A DNA stretch of 64,000 nt from Streptococcus intermedius SK54 = ATCC 27335 (lineage in GTDB: Bacteria > Bacillota > Bacilli > Lactobacillales > Streptococcaceae): assembly GCF_000413475.1 (NCBI RefSeq), contig NZ_ATFK01000004.1, positions 124,001 to 188,000 of the forward strand, read 5' to 3'. Made by a program: the position numbers and the translations under genes. Below the pieces are notes generated by a model. That model searched no databases. It worked only from the letters and a program-made list of their open reading frames with translations, and was not told where the DNA came from. Each line of letters starts with the position of its first letter. The stretch's first letter is position 1. Below are positions 24,784-35,255 of the stretch, piece after piece.

Positions 24784-25854
24784 TTATAATTTATCTAATG
24801 CATTCTTTTGCTCATCATTAACGATATGGGTATAGAGGTCAGTGACCTGAGTACTAGCATGACCTAGCTGATGGCTAACCAAGACCTGGGACTTGGTCGC
24901 ATCATAAAGCCTAGTAGCTAGAGTGTGGCGGAGTTTGTGAGGAGTCACTCGAACTTTAAAATTTTCAGAATACTTGGCAACCATCTTTTCTACACTAGAT
25001 GCGTCAATCCGATTGGGGACTCCTCTATATCCTGTCAAAAAGAAGGCAGTATCGGATTTCTCAGTTTTATAGCGTTTGGATCGAATCTCCAAATACCTTT
25101 CTAAATAAGGTTTAGCGAAAGATGCAATATTAACAGAATCTCTTTTCCCACCTTTACGAGTAACTTCAATGACCATTATTTTCAGATTGAGGTCTTTCAA
25201 ATCAAGATTTACTGCCTCGGATAGACGAATACCAGATGCAAGAAGTAGTGCTATCATCGCCAAATCTCTCTCTTTATTTTTGTTGAAAGAGGAGAGGGCA
25301 CGGTTAGATAAACTTTTAGGATATTCTTCATCAATATAATTCAAAAATTGTTCAGTTTCCGTGCCTAAAAAGAGTTTTTGTTTAATATTTTCAGCTCGTG
25401 CAGCTAAAGTTTCTTTCTTTTTCTTAGTGGACACTTTTTTCATAACATTACGGTAAAAATAAGGCTCCCCATTCTCATTTTCCACCTCTTCAGTTAAATA
25501 TTTATAAAGGCTAGAGAGAGCTGAAAGAGTGCGGTTAATAGTTGTTTGAGATACTCCGTTTTGCGTGGTATTAGCATTAAGCAGCGGTCGTTCCCGTAAG
25601 TAAAGGATAAATGATTCCATATCTTTTTTAGTCATATTTTCCAACACCGATAAAGGAATTTCTGCAATTTGTGAGACATCAGTAATTCCAGAGTCTAAAA
25701 TCCACTGAAAAAAACGATTGTATTCTTTAAGATATTCATATAAGGTTGTAAAACTGTATGGAACAGTTAATTTAGATTGATAATATTCCAAAACATACCA
25801 GGGGAGAATAGTCTTTAGTTTTTCAATTCTTTCTAAAAGTAGTTCACGCTTCAT
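24784..25854 (-). CDS. xerS: Tyrosine recombinase XerS
   Basis: 356 residues, the usual XerS length. The N-terminal SAM-like DNA-binding domain covers about 15-150 and the catalytic domain about 170-350. Catalytic residues are visible: Arg in ASGIRLSE, Lys in TRKGGKRD, HxxR in HKLRHTLA, His in QLGHAST and the nucleophile Tyr in VTDLYTH. XerS is the single recombinase that resolves chromosome dimers at dif-SL in streptococci, in place of XerC/XerD. The dif-SL-like site directly upstream confirms this over a phage integrase. Confidence 0.95.
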   Translation of the reverse strand: MKRELLLERIEKLKTILPWYVLEYYQSKLTVPYSFTTLYEYLKEYNRFFQWILDSGITDVSQIAEIPLSVLENMTKKDMESFILYLRERPLLNANTTQNGVSQTTINRTLSALSSLYKYLTEEVENENGEPYFYRNVMKKVSTKKKKETLAARAENIKQKLFLGTETEQFLNYIDEEYPKSLSNRALSSFNKNKERDLAMIALLLASGIRLSEAVNLDLKDLNLKIMVIEVTRKGGKRDSVNIASFAKPYLERYLEIRSKRYKTEKSDTAFFLTGYRGVPNRIDASSVEKMVAKYSENFKVRVTPHKLRHTLATRLYDATKSQVLVSHQLGHASTQVTDLYTHIVNDEQKNALDKL

Positions 25855-25909
25855 AAAGGATCTCCATTATTTTATTCTATATAAGAAGTATAGCATAGCT
25901 CTATATTTT

Positions 25910-25940
25910 TTTCAAGAAAATTATAGTTTTTCGGAAAGAT
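25910..25940 (-). other. dif-SL chromosome dimer resolution site
   Basis: On the minus strand the 31-bp site starts ATCTTTCCGAAAAACTATAA and ends TTTTCTTGAAA, 56 bp upstream of xerS. It matches my memory of the atypical streptococcal/lactococcal dif-SL and lies in its usual place next to xerS. It marks the replication terminus. Confidence 0.85.
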
Positions 25941-25999
25941 GTTAGAGAGATTACCTATAAAACAATCATCCCAAAGATGTTATGTTGCTAGAATATATA

Positions 26000-26041
26000 A
26001 AAAATAAGCCGATGCGCAATTTTTGAACGACTTATTTTTTT
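26000..26041. terminator. Possible ffh terminator
   Basis: AAAAATAAG / CTTATTTTT arms with a 22-nt partly paired loop; T-runs on both strands just past the ffh stop. Confidence 0.5.
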
Positions 26042-26049
26042 GTATTTGA

Positions 26050-27624
26050 TTATTTCCGCTTTTTCTTAGCCTTTTTCATTTTATTTGCCATGCGTTTCAT
26101 AGCTTGTTTAGTTGCAAATTCACCAATTTTTCCCTTAAGTCCACCACCAAACATTTGGCTCATATCCGGCATGCCAGTGCCTCCTAAACTTGACATATCT
26201 GGCATACCACCTTGCCCCATCATACCTTCTAGAGCTGTCATATCTGGTATTCCTCCTTCGCCAGGCATGTTCTTAGGCATATTGTTGGGGTTTAGTCCCA
26301 TTTGCTTCATCATCTTATTCATATCACCAGACATGACACCCTGCATGACAGATTTGGCTTGATTAAAGTCCTTGATAAACTTATTAACTTCGACGAAGCT
26401 ATTACCAGAACCTGCAGCAATCCGACGGCGGCGACTTGGGTTGAGAAGATTGGGGTTTTCTCGCTCAGCTGGTGTCATGGATGATACAATGGCACGTTTG
26501 CGAGCAATTTCATTTTCATCTACCTTAAAATTCTTCATGGCAGGATTATTGGCCATACCAGGAATCATCTTTAGTAGATCTTCCATTGGGCCCATATTTT
26601 GAACCTGATCTAGTTGGTCAATGAAATCATTAAAATCAAAGGTATTTTCTCGCATTTTTTCAGCCATCTCAAGTGATTTTTGCTCATCGTATTCTTGAGA
26701 GGCTTTTTCAATCAGAGTCAGCATGTCTCCCATGCCTAAAATCCGACTAGACATTCGATCTGGGTGGAAAGTTTCAATGTCTGTAATTTTTTCCCCAGTA
26801 CCAGTAAACTTAATCGGTTTACCAGTAATTTGGCGGACGGATAAAGCGGCACCACCACGTGTATCGCCATCAATCTTAGTCAGAATAACCCCAGTTACTT
26901 CTAACTGATCATTAAATTCACGAGCTACATTGGCAGCTTCTTGCCCAATCATGGCATCGACAACCAAGAGAATTTCATTTGGTTGAGCAAGTACTTTGAC
27001 ATCACGCAGCTCATTCATGAGTTTCTCATCGATTTGCAGACGACCAGCTGTATCAATCAGCACATAGTCATTGTGATTAGCCTTGGCTTGCTCCAGACCT
27101 TGACGAACAATCTCGATTGCTGGTACTTCTGTTCCTAACGAAAATACTGGTACATCAATTTGTTGACCAAGAGTTTTGAGCTGATCAATAGCTGCCGGAC
27201 GATAAATATCAGCAGCAATCATCAAAGGTCGAGCAGCTTCTTCTTTCTTAAGTTTATTGGCTAATTTTCCTGCAAATGTAGTTTTACCAGCCCCTTGGAG
27301 ACCGACCATCATGATAATGGTTGGAATTTTAGGAGATTTGATAATTTCTGCTGTATCAGAACCTAATACAGTGGTCAATTCTTCGTCAACAATCTTGATA
27401 ATTTGTTGAGCAGGATTTAATGTATCAATAACTTCGTGTCCGACAGCACGCTCGCGAACTTTTTTGATAAAGTCTTTGACAACTGGTAAAGCTACATCGG
27501 CTTCCAAGAGTGCCATACGAATTTCTTTGGTCGCTTCTTGGACATCACTCTCTGAAATTTTTCCTTTTCTTCGTAGATTTTTAAAGACGTTTTGTAAACG
27601 TTCGGTTAAACTTTCAAATGCCAT
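26050..27624 (-). CDS. ffh: Signal recognition particle protein Ffh
   Basis: 524 residues: N domain (1-85), G domain (about 95-295) with MVGLQGAGKTTFAGKLA, DTAGRLQIDEKLMNEL and TKIDGDTRGGAALS, then the methionine-rich M domain (about 325-524) with GMANNPAMKNFK and many GMPDM-like repeats near the C-terminus. It binds signal sequences and 4.5S RNA and delivers ribosomes to FtsY. It is downstream of ylxM in the standard ylxM-ffh pair, about 60 bp away. Confidence 0.98.
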   Translation of the reverse strand: MAFESLTERLQNVFKNLRRKGKISESDVQEATKEIRMALLEADVALPVVKDFIKKVRERAVGHEVIDTLNPAQQIIKIVDEELTTVLGSDTAEIIKSPKIPTIIMMVGLQGAGKTTFAGKLANKLKKEEAARPLMIAADIYRPAAIDQLKTLGQQIDVPVFSLGTEVPAIEIVRQGLEQAKANHNDYVLIDTAGRLQIDEKLMNELRDVKVLAQPNEILLVVDAMIGQEAANVAREFNDQLEVTGVILTKIDGDTRGGAALSVRQITGKPIKFTGTGEKITDIETFHPDRMSSRILGMGDMLTLIEKASQEYDEQKSLEMAEKMRENTFDFNDFIDQLDQVQNMGPMEDLLKMIPGMANNPAMKNFKVDENEIARKRAIVSSMTPAERENPNLLNPSRRRRIAAGSGNSFVEVNKFIKDFNQAKSVMQGVMSGDMNKMMKQMGLNPNNMPKNMPGEGGIPDMTALEGMMGQGGMPDMSSLGGTGMPDMSQMFGGGLKGKIGEFATKQAMKRMANKMKKAKKKRK

Positions 27625-27684
27625 AAAATGTATTTCTCCTGGTTAATGATATTGATTTGTGCGTATTTTTTTACTGACAATTCA

Positions 27685-28017
27685 CTATTCTCGATTGTCA
27701 ATACTAGATAAGGTTGCAATTTGCTTTTGCAAATAGATATCGTCAGCATATTTCTCTATTATTTGATCGAAAATTTGGCTTCTAACGATATAATCTGAAT
27801 ACATGTGAAGTTTCATTTCGTAGTCTTCTAAAATCTTCTCAGTCCGTTTGATGTTATCATAAACAGCTTGACGGCTAACTTGAAACTCTTCAGCAATCTC
27901 AGCGAGACTATAATCATCTGCATAATAAAGTTCAATATAATTCATTTGTTTATCTGTTAGAAGTGCTGCATAAAATTCAAATAGAGCATTCATTCGATTG
28001 GTTTTTTCAATTTCCAT
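27685..28017 (-). CDS. ylxM: YlxM family helix-turn-helix protein (SRP-associated)
   Basis: 110 residues. [21 protein letters not shown] and [21 protein letters not shown] form a sigma-70 region 4-like helix-turn-helix. YlxM stimulates the SRP pathway and in streptococci modulates Ffh and FtsY GTPase activity. Upstream of ffh and in the same direction, as in most Firmicutes. Confidence 0.93.
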   Translation of the reverse strand: MEIEKTNRMNALFEFYAALLTDKQMNYIELYYADDYSLAEIAEEFQVSRQAVYDNIKRTEKILEDYEMKLHMYSDYIVRSQIFDQIIEKYADDIYLQKQIATLSSIDNRE

Positions 28018-28075
28018 AAGATTTATTATACCAAAAAATACAGTAAAACTCTACTAGTGAAGAGATTTACTTAAC

Positions 28076-28108
28076 TAAAAACACTCCCACATCAGCGACA
28101 GTGTTTAC
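28076..28108 (-). terminator. Terminator after the GntR gene
   Basis: AAACACT ... AGTGTTTTT stem (minus strand). Confidence 0.7.
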
Positions 28109-28132
28109 ATATCTTAAATTAGGTAATATAAA

Positions 28133-28831
28133 TTAATTGTTTTCTAAATAAAATTCAAATCGTTCGCCGACATATTGACTTTTGACATATTCAAAAGCCG
28201 TTCCATTGTCAAAATAAGAAATCTGTGTCAAACCAAGAATCGCATGACCTTTAGGAATTTCCAGGTAATGCGCAATCCTTTCTTTGGCAAGACGTGCATA
28301 AATAGTTTGTTGGGATTTTCCAATTTTATAGCCATGTTCTTGCAAGGTTTGAAAAAAATGCTTCGTAATTTCTTCTTTGTTAAAATTTTTGATGAATTTT
28401 TCTGGAATTGAAGCGACTTCATAAACTACAGGAATGTGATTAGCATACCGTACTCGTTCCATACGAATGACGTTTTCAGTCTTTTCGATTTCTAATTTTT
28501 CGACTTCTTCTTTACTTGGTAATGTTCGACGATAAGAAATAAGCTGACTTGAAGGCGCCTTTCCTTGGGCTTTGATAATTTCAGTAAAGCTAGTTGTGCC
28601 ACGCATCTTTTCCTGAACCCGTGTACTAGCTACAAATGTACCACTTCCCATACGACGTTCCAGTACTCCTTCTTCTACTAAAAGAGTGATGGCTTGACGA
28701 AGTGTCATGCGGCTAACCTCAAATTGTTCAGCTAAATCACGCTCACTTGGCAAGCGTTGTCCGATTTTCCAAATTTCTTCGTCGATTTCTTTTTTTATTT
28801 GATCGTGAATTTTCATATAAGCTGGAAGCAT
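28133..28831 (-). CDS. GntR/HutC family transcriptional regulator
   Basis: 232 residues from the ATG at 28831 (MLPAYMKIHDQIKKEID), with AGAGG 5 nt upstream; a TTG at 28846 is less likely. The N-terminal winged helix-turn-helix (about 5-70, with LPSERDLAEQFEVSRMTLRQAI) is followed by a UTRA ligand domain (about 90-228). HutC-type regulators usually sense a sugar phosphate or small metabolite. It is divergent from guaA, sharing an intergenic region of about 140 bp. Effector and targets are not evident. Confidence 0.85.
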   Translation of the reverse strand: MLPAYMKIHDQIKKEIDEEIWKIGQRLPSERDLAEQFEVSRMTLRQAITLLVEEGVLERRMGSGTFVASTRVQEKMRGTTSFTEIIKAQGKAPSSQLISYRRTLPSKEEVEKLEIEKTENVIRMERVRYANHIPVVYEVASIPEKFIKNFNKEEITKHFFQTLQEHGYKIGKSQQTIYARLAKERIAHYLEIPKGHAILGLTQISYFDNGTAFEYVKSQYVGERFEFYLENN

Positions 28832-28910
28832 AGTAACCTCTTTCAAGACAAATTTCCTCTTTTTATTGTATTATCAATTGAAATAAAAGTCAATTCTCAC
28901 TCAATGGGAT

Positions 28911-28939
28911 TGGAAAAGTCTCTATTTTGTGTTAGAATA
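28911..28939 (+). promoter_or_regulatory. guaA promoter
   Basis: TTGGAA, a 17-nt spacer and TAGAAT, about 33 bp before the guaA start. Confidence 0.6.
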
Positions 28940-28971
28940 AACAAAGAAATTTCATTTGAGAAAGGGAAGAA

Positions 28972-30531
28972 ATGACAATTACAACTGAATTGCAAGATGT
29001 TGAAAGAATCATTGTATTGGATTATGGCAGTCAATATAATCAACTCATCTCACGCCGTATACGCGAGATTGGTGTTTTTTCTGAACTAAAAAGTAATAAA
29101 ATTACAGCTGCTGAAGTTCGTGAAATAAATCCAGTCGGAATTATCCTGTCTGGTGGGCCAAATTCTGTTTATGAAGAAGGTTCATTTGATCTTGACCCTG
29201 AAATTTTGGAATTGGGCATTCCGATTTTAGGGATTTGTTATGGCATGCAGCTTTTAACTCACAAATTAGGCGGAAAAGTTGTACCCGCAAGAAACGCTGG
29301 AAATCGTGAGTACGGTCAGTCAGAACTCATTCATACGGATTCACAACTGTTTGCAAGCACTCCTGAACAACAAATTGTTCTTATGAGTCATGGAGACGCT
29401 GTTACAGAAATTCCTCAAGGGTTTGTACGAACCGGAACTTCTGCCGACTGTCCATTTGCAGCTATTGAAAATACCTCCAAGAAAATCTACGGCATTCAGT
29501 TCCACCCTGAGGTTCGTCATTCAGAATTTGGCTACGATATTCTTCGCAACTTTGCTCTTGATATTTGTGGAGCCAAAGGCGACTGGTCTATGGATAATTT
29601 TATTGATATGCAAATTAAGCAAATTCGAGAAACTGTTGGAGATAAACGCGTTCTTCTGGGTCTATCGGGTGGTGTCGATTCATCAGTTGTTGGTGTTCTC
29701 CTTCAAAAAGCTATTGGAGACCAGCTTATCTGTATTTTTGTAGATCATGGCTTACTCCGTAAGGGAGAGGCGGAGCAAGTTATGGATTCTCTTGGCGGGA
29801 AATTTGGTCTTAATATTATTAAAGCAGATGCTGCCAAGCGTTTCCTTGGTAAATTAGCTGGTGTATCTGATCCAGAACAAAAGCGTAAAATCATTGGTAA
29901 TGAGTTTGTTTATGTTTTTGACGATGAAGCTAGCAAGTTAAAAGATGTAAAATTCCTCGCACAAGGAACGCTTTATACTGACGTTATCGAATCTGGTACA
30001 GATACTGCTCAAACTATCAAGTCTCACCATAATGTTGGTGGTCTGCCAGAAGACATGCAGTTTGAGTTGATTGAGCCTCTCAATACACTTTATAAAGACG
30101 AAGTTCGTGCGCTTGGTACAGAACTTGGTATGCCAGATGAAATTGTTTGGCGTCAGCCATTCCCAGGCCCAGGACTTGCCATTCGTATTATGGGCGAGAT
30201 TACTGAAGAAAAACTCACAACTGTTCGTGAATCTGATGCCATTCTTCGCGAAGAAATCGTGAAAGCTGGACTCGATCGTGATATTTGGCAATACTTCACT
30301 GTGAATACTGGTGTTCGTTCGGTAGGTGTCATGGGAGATGGTCGAACTTATGACTATACTATTGCAATTCGTGCTATTACTTCTATTGATGGAATGACTG
30401 CAGATTTTGCTAAAATTCCTTGGGAAGTATTGCAAAAAATCTCTGTTCGTATCGTCAATGAAGTAGCTCATGTTAATCGTATTGTCTACGATATTACTAG
30501 CAAGCCACCAGCAACGGTTGAGTGGGAATGA
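28972..30531 (+). CDS. guaA: GMP synthase (glutamine-hydrolysing)
   Basis: 519 residues. The class I glutamine amidotransferase domain (about 12-200) has nucleophile Cys in [10 protein letters not shown] and His/Glu in GIQFHPEV. The ATP-pyrophosphatase domain has the P-loop [13 protein letters not shown] (about 227) and the C-terminal dimerisation part has [17 protein letters not shown] and [11 protein letters not shown]. It converts XMP to GMP. It is a plus-strand gene in an otherwise minus-strand arm and has its own terminator. Confidence 0.98.
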   Translation: MTITTELQDVERIIVLDYGSQYNQLISRRIREIGVFSELKSNKITAAEVREINPVGIILSGGPNSVYEEGSFDLDPEILELGIPILGICYGMQLLTHKLGGKVVPARNAGNREYGQSELIHTDSQLFASTPEQQIVLMSHGDAVTEIPQGFVRTGTSADCPFAAIENTSKKIYGIQFHPEVRHSEFGYDILRNFALDICGAKGDWSMDNFIDMQIKQIRETVGDKRVLLGLSGGVDSSVVGVLLQKAIGDQLICIFVDHGLLRKGEAEQVMDSLGGKFGLNIIKADAAKRFLGKLAGVSDPEQKRKIIGNEFVYVFDDEASKLKDVKFLAQGTLYTDVIESGTDTAQTIKSHHNVGGLPEDMQFELIEPLNTLYKDEVRALGTELGMPDEIVWRQPFPGPGLAIRIMGEITEEKLTTVRESDAILREEIVKAGLDRDIWQYFTVNTGVRSVGVMGDGRTYDYTIAIRAITSIDGMTADFAKIPWEVLQKISVRIVNEVAHVNRIVYDITSKPPATVEWE

Positions 30532-30540
30532 TGAAAATAA

Positions 30541-30573
30541 AAACCGCATGAAGTAAAGCCTTCAGCGGTTTTC
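30541..30573 (+). terminator. guaA terminator
   Basis: AAACCGC-A-TGAAG ... CTTCA-GCGGTTT with a bulge and T-rich tail. The remaining stretch to 30.81 kb shows no recognisable gene. Confidence 0.85.
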
Positions 30574-30817
30574 TCTTGATAGTTTATAGTCTGCTTAACT
30601 TTATTATTAGCTAATATCATTTGTTCCAACATATGATTTCTTATGCCTTTTATAGCATAGCATTTGGACAAAAATGCGAGCATGCGTCTACTGGTATATA
30701 ATCTCTGTATTGGTTCAGGTGTCGTCCTAAGCAATTTTGCATTGCAAGGTCATTCATCCTAAGAGTTGGTTCTTATAATATATCCAAAACAGTAAACTTA
30801 GTTTTTAATTGATCAAT

Positions 30818-31666
30818 TTATTTTCCCCACAAAAATTGAATGAGTAACTTATCTACTTCTGGATTTTCGTGTAGTTGGCTATGTTGAGCTAGTTTACCTG
30901 TGATTTTCTTTTCTTGGTAAGATTTTGCATTATCAGAAACCAAGTACTTCAGGCTACGAGATGAAGCGTTTAAAACAGAACCATCTGATCCATTTTTGTA
31001 ATCTCCATAGATATTTAACACGTCAACTTGATTTTGCGGGAAAACTTCACGTAATGGCAATAATCTTTGAAAAATCTGTGTGACTTGGTTTGGCTGACCT
31101 GTTGCTTCATTAACTTTTACATCAGAAGATAAACCCATAGCTTCTAAACCGGCAGCAAAATTAGCAATATTGACTTGCTTTTGTAATTGTGGTAATTTCT
31201 CATCTTGTCCATGATCTAGAAGATAATACAAAATAGACATATTTCCTAAAGAATGCCCCACCATATTCATCTTTGTAAAACCATACTTTTCTTGTAGCTT
31301 GCTGACCACGGCTTTTGCATATCGACCAACATCAATAGGATTGCGATTATCTTCGTAATTCACTTCTACGATTGGGTTGGCAGCGCCTTTGGAGATGTTT
31401 CCCTTCAAGGTTACCTGACCATTCCTATCAACATTTGCTCGAATAACAGTTTTTGTTACTCCTGCTTTTTTTGCTGCATCTGTCATATGTCGTTCAGCAT
31501 TAGCACTACTCCCATAACCATGAAAGAAGAGCGTTGGAGTAGTTGATTGAACATAATTATTATTTTTATCTAACTTACCTTCTGCTTTAGTACGATAAAA
31601 TAAAAACACAGAAATAGAAAGCAAAATTGTTAAAATTCCCGTAATTAAGGCTATTTTTTTCATCAT
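30818..31666 (-). CDS. Membrane-anchored alpha/beta hydrolase (DUF915 type)
   Basis: About 282 residues from the ATG at 31666, chosen because AAAGGA is well spaced for it and too close for the ATG at 31675. An N-terminal hydrophobic segment (KIALITGILTILLSISVFLFY) serves as signal anchor. The outer domain has TLFFHGYGSSANAERHM, the nucleophile elbow MVGHSLGNMS and a late HSQLHENPEVD His. DUF915 proteins are surface lipase-like hydrolases of unknown substrate, common in lactic acid bacteria. Confidence 0.82.
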   Translation of the reverse strand: MMKKIALITGILTILLSISVFLFYRTKAEGKLDKNNNYVQSTTPTLFFHGYGSSANAERHMTDAAKKAGVTKTVIRANVDRNGQVTLKGNISKGAANPIVEVNYEDNRNPIDVGRYAKAVVSKLQEKYGFTKMNMVGHSLGNMSILYYLLDHGQDEKLPQLQKQVNIANFAAGLEAMGLSSDVKVNEATGQPNQVTQIFQRLLPLREVFPQNQVDVLNIYGDYKNGSDGSVLNASSRSLKYLVSDNAKSYQEKKITGKLAQHSQLHENPEVDKLLIQFLWGK

Positions 31667-31740
31667 ATTTAGCATTTCCTTTTGTGAGATATATTTTCAA
31701 GTATAACATGTAAGAATATAAATGACAATTGATTTGTTTG

Positions 31741-31773
31741 AAAATCCCTAGCAGAGAAGCTACTAGGGATTTG
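31741..31773 (-). terminator. Terminator after pmp23
   Basis: AATCCCTAG ... CTAGGGATTTTC hairpin on the minus strand, just past the stop. Confidence 0.85.
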
Positions 31774-31777
31774 ATTA

Positions 31778-32380
31778 TTAAAACCAATTCATCACTTTCA
31801 TGATATACATATTCATCCGAACTTGACGAGAGTAATAGAAATTTCCTCCATTGATATAGAGTTTAGAACCATGTAAAAGTGCAATGGGATGATAATAAGC
31901 ATATGTTTTCCCAGTTACGTTTCCTAAACTTGGTGCGACAACATCTTTAGAGTATTTTTTTGCTAAATCAATGGTGTTTTCCCCACCATGTTTTGCAATG
32001 TAGTCAATATAGGAGCGACCAAAGTTATAAGCTTGTACAGCGGTCCAAACATCTACTTTCTTTTTTTGCGCTAGATTTAAATTGGTGGATAAAGTTTGAA
32101 CTCCTTGTCGAATACTTTCTTTATTATTTAAAATAGAATTTTTCTGTCCTGTCATACTCTCACTAGATTGCATAACATCAGAAACTTTACCTTTTGTTTC
32201 GGTATAAATCATAGCAAGGACAAGTTCTTCATTAGCTACAGTATCCTGCTCATCTAACACTTCTCGCACTAAGGTACGGTAGTTCATCACCTGCTTAACA
32301 TCATGATGAACTTGGATAAACTTATAACAGACAAGGATTAAAAGGATAAGAAAAATCAGTTTTCTAAGAATTTTGAACAT
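31778..32380 (-). CDS. Membrane-anchored lysozyme-like protein (Pmp23 family)
   Basis: 200 residues: an N-terminal membrane anchor ([16 protein letters not shown]) and an outer lysozyme-like domain. Catalytic-type Glu lies in [23 protein letters not shown], followed by [26 protein letters not shown] and the late [10 protein letters not shown]. It resembles pneumococcal Pmp23 and the CwlT transglycosylase domain and should act on peptidoglycan strands. It sits 3 nt after the nucleoid-protein gene, last in the tdk-glyA operon, the same order as I recall in S. pneumoniae. Confidence 0.82.
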   Translation of the reverse strand: MFKILRKLIFLILLILVCYKFIQVHHDVKQVMNYRTLVREVLDEQDTVANEELVLAMIYTETKGKVSDVMQSSESMTGQKNSILNNKESIRQGVQTLSTNLNLAQKKKVDVWTAVQAYNFGRSYIDYIAKHGGENTIDLAKKYSKDVVAPSLGNVTGKTYAYYHPIALLHGSKLYINGGNFYYSRQVRMNMYIMKVMNWF

Positions 32381-32383
32381 TAT

Positions 32384-33358
32384 TTATTTACTTTGAATAT
32401 CTTCTATGTTTTTGATGAGAATGGAATAAGTTCCATTGTCGTTTTGTATGAATTCTACAGATTCTGCATCTTGATAGATGTTATTGGGGACAATGAGTTC
32501 AATTCCATTTGAAAGGGAGAGTTTTTGATTTTCAAATTTTTTCTTCTGACGGCTACTATCAACTTCATCGAATTTAACAGTTTCTGGAATAACTTCCTTT
32601 ACCCGATCTATAAAAGTCAAGCGAGCTGTAAGATTGTTATCAAATAATTCATCAGCTAGTTTTTCTGGCGACAATTCATCGTTTTCTTCTAAGTTTTTAA
32701 AAATAGACGATTTAACCTTGGATTGAAATTGGAAATCATCCTGATTAAAACTTTCTGCGACTTTTTGAGCCGTTTTTTCTAAGGCTTTAATAGATTTTTT
32801 AGGTGAAGTTTTAGGCTTGACTTGTAACAGGCTATCAGAAAAATAATTGAAAAAAGTCCCATTGTATTTAATCCGTTTTTCAATCAAATGGTATTTACGA
32901 GATTGAAGGTTAATAACCAAAGCCTCATCAGCACCTGTACCAAATCCAGGCAAGTTATTCTGGGTAATCTTGATAGGATTGTCTACTTGTCCACCCAAGT
33001 GAGTGAATGTTTCTCTCAAAGCAATGCGCAAAAAAGCAAAATGCTCAACGCCTTCTTTGTCAAATTGAACAAACATCAAATCGTTGGTTTTCTGATTTTC
33101 GCTTACCAAAAATTCCTCTTTCCAGAGATTGGCAACTGTGATGGATGTTTCTAAAAGGTCTTTTGTAATATGTGATAAAAAGACACTATCTTCTGTGAAA
33201 ATACCTGTTTTAGCCTCATCTGAATAGACACGTTCAATCTTCCTGCGAAGATATTCTTCAATTTTGGGAGTAATATCAAGATATTTATCTGCTAAAAGAA
33301 GATCGGTATCTGATGGACTAAATTGATGAATAATAGCTTTTTTTATGTAAATGTCCAT
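32384..33358 (-). CDS. Nucleoid-associated protein (NdpA/YejK family)
   Basis: 324 residues from the ATG at 33358, one nucleotide after the glyA stop, with GAGG at good spacing; the longer in-frame form lies inside glyA. The sequence matches the NdpA/YejK family (PF04245-type): MDIYIKKAIIHQFSPSD at the start, VFLSHITKDLLETS, and a C-terminal acidic and amphipathic part. Homologues associate with the nucleoid in Gram-negatives; the role in streptococci is not well known. It is tightly coupled to glyA. Confidence 0.8.
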   Translation of the reverse strand: MDIYIKKAIIHQFSPSDTDLLLADKYLDITPKIEEYLRRKIERVYSDEAKTGIFTEDSVFLSHITKDLLETSITVANLWKEEFLVSENQKTNDLMFVQFDKEGVEHFAFLRIALRETFTHLGGQVDNPIKITQNNLPGFGTGADEALVINLQSRKYHLIEKRIKYNGTFFNYFSDSLLQVKPKTSPKKSIKALEKTAQKVAESFNQDDFQFQSKVKSSIFKNLEENDELSPEKLADELFDNNLTARLTFIDRVKEVIPETVKFDEVDSSRQKKKFENQKLSLSNGIELIVPNNIYQDAESVEFIQNDNGTYSILIKNIEDIQSK

Positions 33359-33359
33359 T

Positions 33360-34616
33360 TCAAACCTCGTATAGCGGAAAGGCATCTGTCAATCCCTTGA
33401 CTTCTGCACGAACCTGCTCTAAAATAATTTCGTTATCAGCGTTTTCTAAAGTTTTAATAATCAATTCTGCTACTTTAATACTTTCTGTTTCGCCAAAACC
33501 ACGAGCAGTAATAGCTGCAGTTCCAATCCGAATTCCACTTGTTTTAAATGGCGATAAAGTTTCATAAGGAATAGAGTTTTTGTTGAGGGTAATGTGTACA
33601 TTATCCAATAAATCTTGAGCAATTTTTCCATTTTCAACCACTTTGGTCACATCCACAAGAAAAAGATGATTCTCCGTACCACCTGAAATGACACGGAAAT
33701 TAGCATGTTGCTGGAATACTTGAACCATTGCCTTAGCATTATCCAAAATCTGCTGAGCATAAACTTTGAAAGCTGGATCTAATACTTCTTTGAAAGCAGC
33801 TGCTTTAGCAGCTACTACGTGCTCCAATGGTCCCCCTTGAATTCCTGGGAAGATTGCAGAATTAATCTTTTTTGCTAACTCTTCATCATTGGTTAAAATG
33901 AGACCTCCGCGAGGACCTCTAAGAGTTTTATGAGTGGTAGTTGTTGTAATATGTGCATAAGGTACTGGGCTTGGATGCAAACCAGCAGCAACTAAACCAG
34001 CAATATGAGCCATATCTACCATCAGTTTTGCTCCGACAGTATCTGCAATTTCACGAAATTTTGCAAAATCAATAATATGTGAATAGGCAGAAGCTCCTGC
34101 AACAATCAATTTGGGTCTGACTTCTTTAGCTTGTGCCAAAATAGCCTCAAAATCTAATAGTTCAGTTTCAGAATCAACATTGTAAGGTACAAAGTTGTAG
34201 TTTTTTCCAGAGAAGCTAACAGCAGCACCGTGTGTCAAATGTCCACCTGCCGCAAGATCCATTCCCATTACTGTGTCGCCTGGCTTGATTAAGGCCATAT
34301 AAGCTGCACAATTTGCTTGACTACCTGAGTGAGGTTGGACATTAGCGAATTGTGCTCCAAATATTTTCTTGGCACGTTCAATCGCTAACGTTTCAATCAC
34401 ATCTACAACATTTGTACCGCCATAATAACGATGACCTGGATAACCTTCTGCATATTTGTTGGTTAAAATAGAGCCTTGTGCTGCCATAACCGCTTTTGAA
34501 ACAACATTTTCTGAAGCTATTAATTCAATATTGTTTTGCTGACGTTTTTCTTCTGTAGTAATGGCTTCCCAGAGCTCACCGTCATATTCTTTATAGTCTT
34601 TATGATCAAAAATCAT
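33360..34616 (-). CDS. glyA: Serine hydroxymethyltransferase
   Basis: 418 residues from the ATG at 34616 ([20 protein letters not shown]), preceded by GGGAG; an upstream in-frame ATG at 34646 is not needed. Motifs include [46 protein letters not shown] and the PLP-lysine stretch [13 protein letters not shown]. It interconverts serine and glycine with tetrahydrofolate, supplying one-carbon units. It sits in the tdk-prfA-prmC-sua5-glyA operon. Confidence 0.97.
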   Translation of the reverse strand: MIFDHKDYKEYDGELWEAITTEEKRQQNNIELIASENVVSKAVMAAQGSILTNKYAEGYPGHRYYGGTNVVDVIETLAIERAKKIFGAQFANVQPHSGSQANCAAYMALIKPGDTVMGMDLAAGGHLTHGAAVSFSGKNYNFVPYNVDSETELLDFEAILAQAKEVRPKLIVAGASAYSHIIDFAKFREIADTVGAKLMVDMAHIAGLVAAGLHPSPVPYAHITTTTTHKTLRGPRGGLILTNDEELAKKINSAIFPGIQGGPLEHVVAAKAAAFKEVLDPAFKVYAQQILDNAKAMVQVFQQHANFRVISGGTENHLFLVDVTKVVENGKIAQDLLDNVHITLNKNSIPYETLSPFKTSGIRIGTAAITARGFGETESIKVAELIIKTLENADNEIILEQVRAEVKGLTDAFPLYEV

Positions 34617-34652
34617 AAGAGTCTCCCTTCTGTCAAAATGGTTCAAAACCTA

Positions 34653-35255
34653 CTAGTTGATTTTTTGAAAACCGATTTCTGGAATTTTAGCAAGGATTTC
34701 TGCACGAGTAACAGCCCCTTGACGTAGAATATGTGCGGTTTCTCCAGATAAATCCAAAATAGTTGAATCCTGACCTGTTAGAAAGATATCATCTTCTATA
34801 CCAAGAACTTTATGGTTGAACTCTATCATAATTTGCTGAAAGTTTACTCCACTACTCTTTCCAGATAAATTTGCAGACGGACCAATGAGAGGTCCAAATT
34901 TTCTAATCAAGTCCAAAGTTTTGGGATGGTTAGGAACACGAAAACCAACTGTTTTCATACCTGAATTTACCCAAGTCGGAACTTGTTCATTAGCTTGTAA
35001 AATAATCGTTAAAGGACCCGGTAGAAAAGTTCGGTAAAGCTTTTCTAGATACTGAGGCTGATATTTAGAAAATTGATAAATATCTTCTAAACTTGAAACG
35101 TTTAGGTTCAAAGCTTTGTTGCGAGGTCTTCCTTTTAAGTTATAAACATGTTTGACAGCCTGTTTATCTAAGGCTTTGCAAAATAAACCATATACCGTTT
35201 CGGTTGGTAACACGACTGCTCCTCCGCCACTCAGTATTTCCTCAATTTTATCCAT
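34653..35255 (-). CDS. L-threonylcarbamoyladenylate synthase (Sua5/YrdC/YciO family)
   Basis: 200 residues: VVLPTETVYGLFCKA near the N-terminus, KGRPRNKALNL, LPGPLTIIL, VGFRVPNHP and GPSANLSGKSSG are all YrdC-fold motifs. It makes threonylcarbamoyl-AMP for the t6A37 tRNA modification. Its start overlaps prmC by 8 nt. The acetyltransferase gene I recall between this gene and glyA in S. pneumoniae is missing here. Confidence 0.92.
   Translation of the reverse strand: MDKIEEILSGGGAVVLPTETVYGLFCKALDKQAVKHVYNLKGRPRNKALNLNVSSLEDIYQFSKYQPQYLEKLYRTFLPGPLTIILQANEQVPTWVNSGMKTVGFRVPNHPKTLDLIRKFGPLIGPSANLSGKSSGVNFQQIMIEFNHKVLGIEDDIFLTGQDSTILDLSGETAHILRQGAVTRAEILAKIPEIGFQKIN

Noticed and set aside
24784..25854. 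Phage integrase or integrative-element recombinase
   Set aside because: Length, sequence and the adjacent dif-SL site fit XerS, and no phage or element genes are nearby.
30486..30734. 82-codon minus-strand frame downstream of guaA, possible transposase fragment
   Set aside because: It overlaps the guaA end and terminator, has no ribosome site, and I could not match it to a transposase family by eye.
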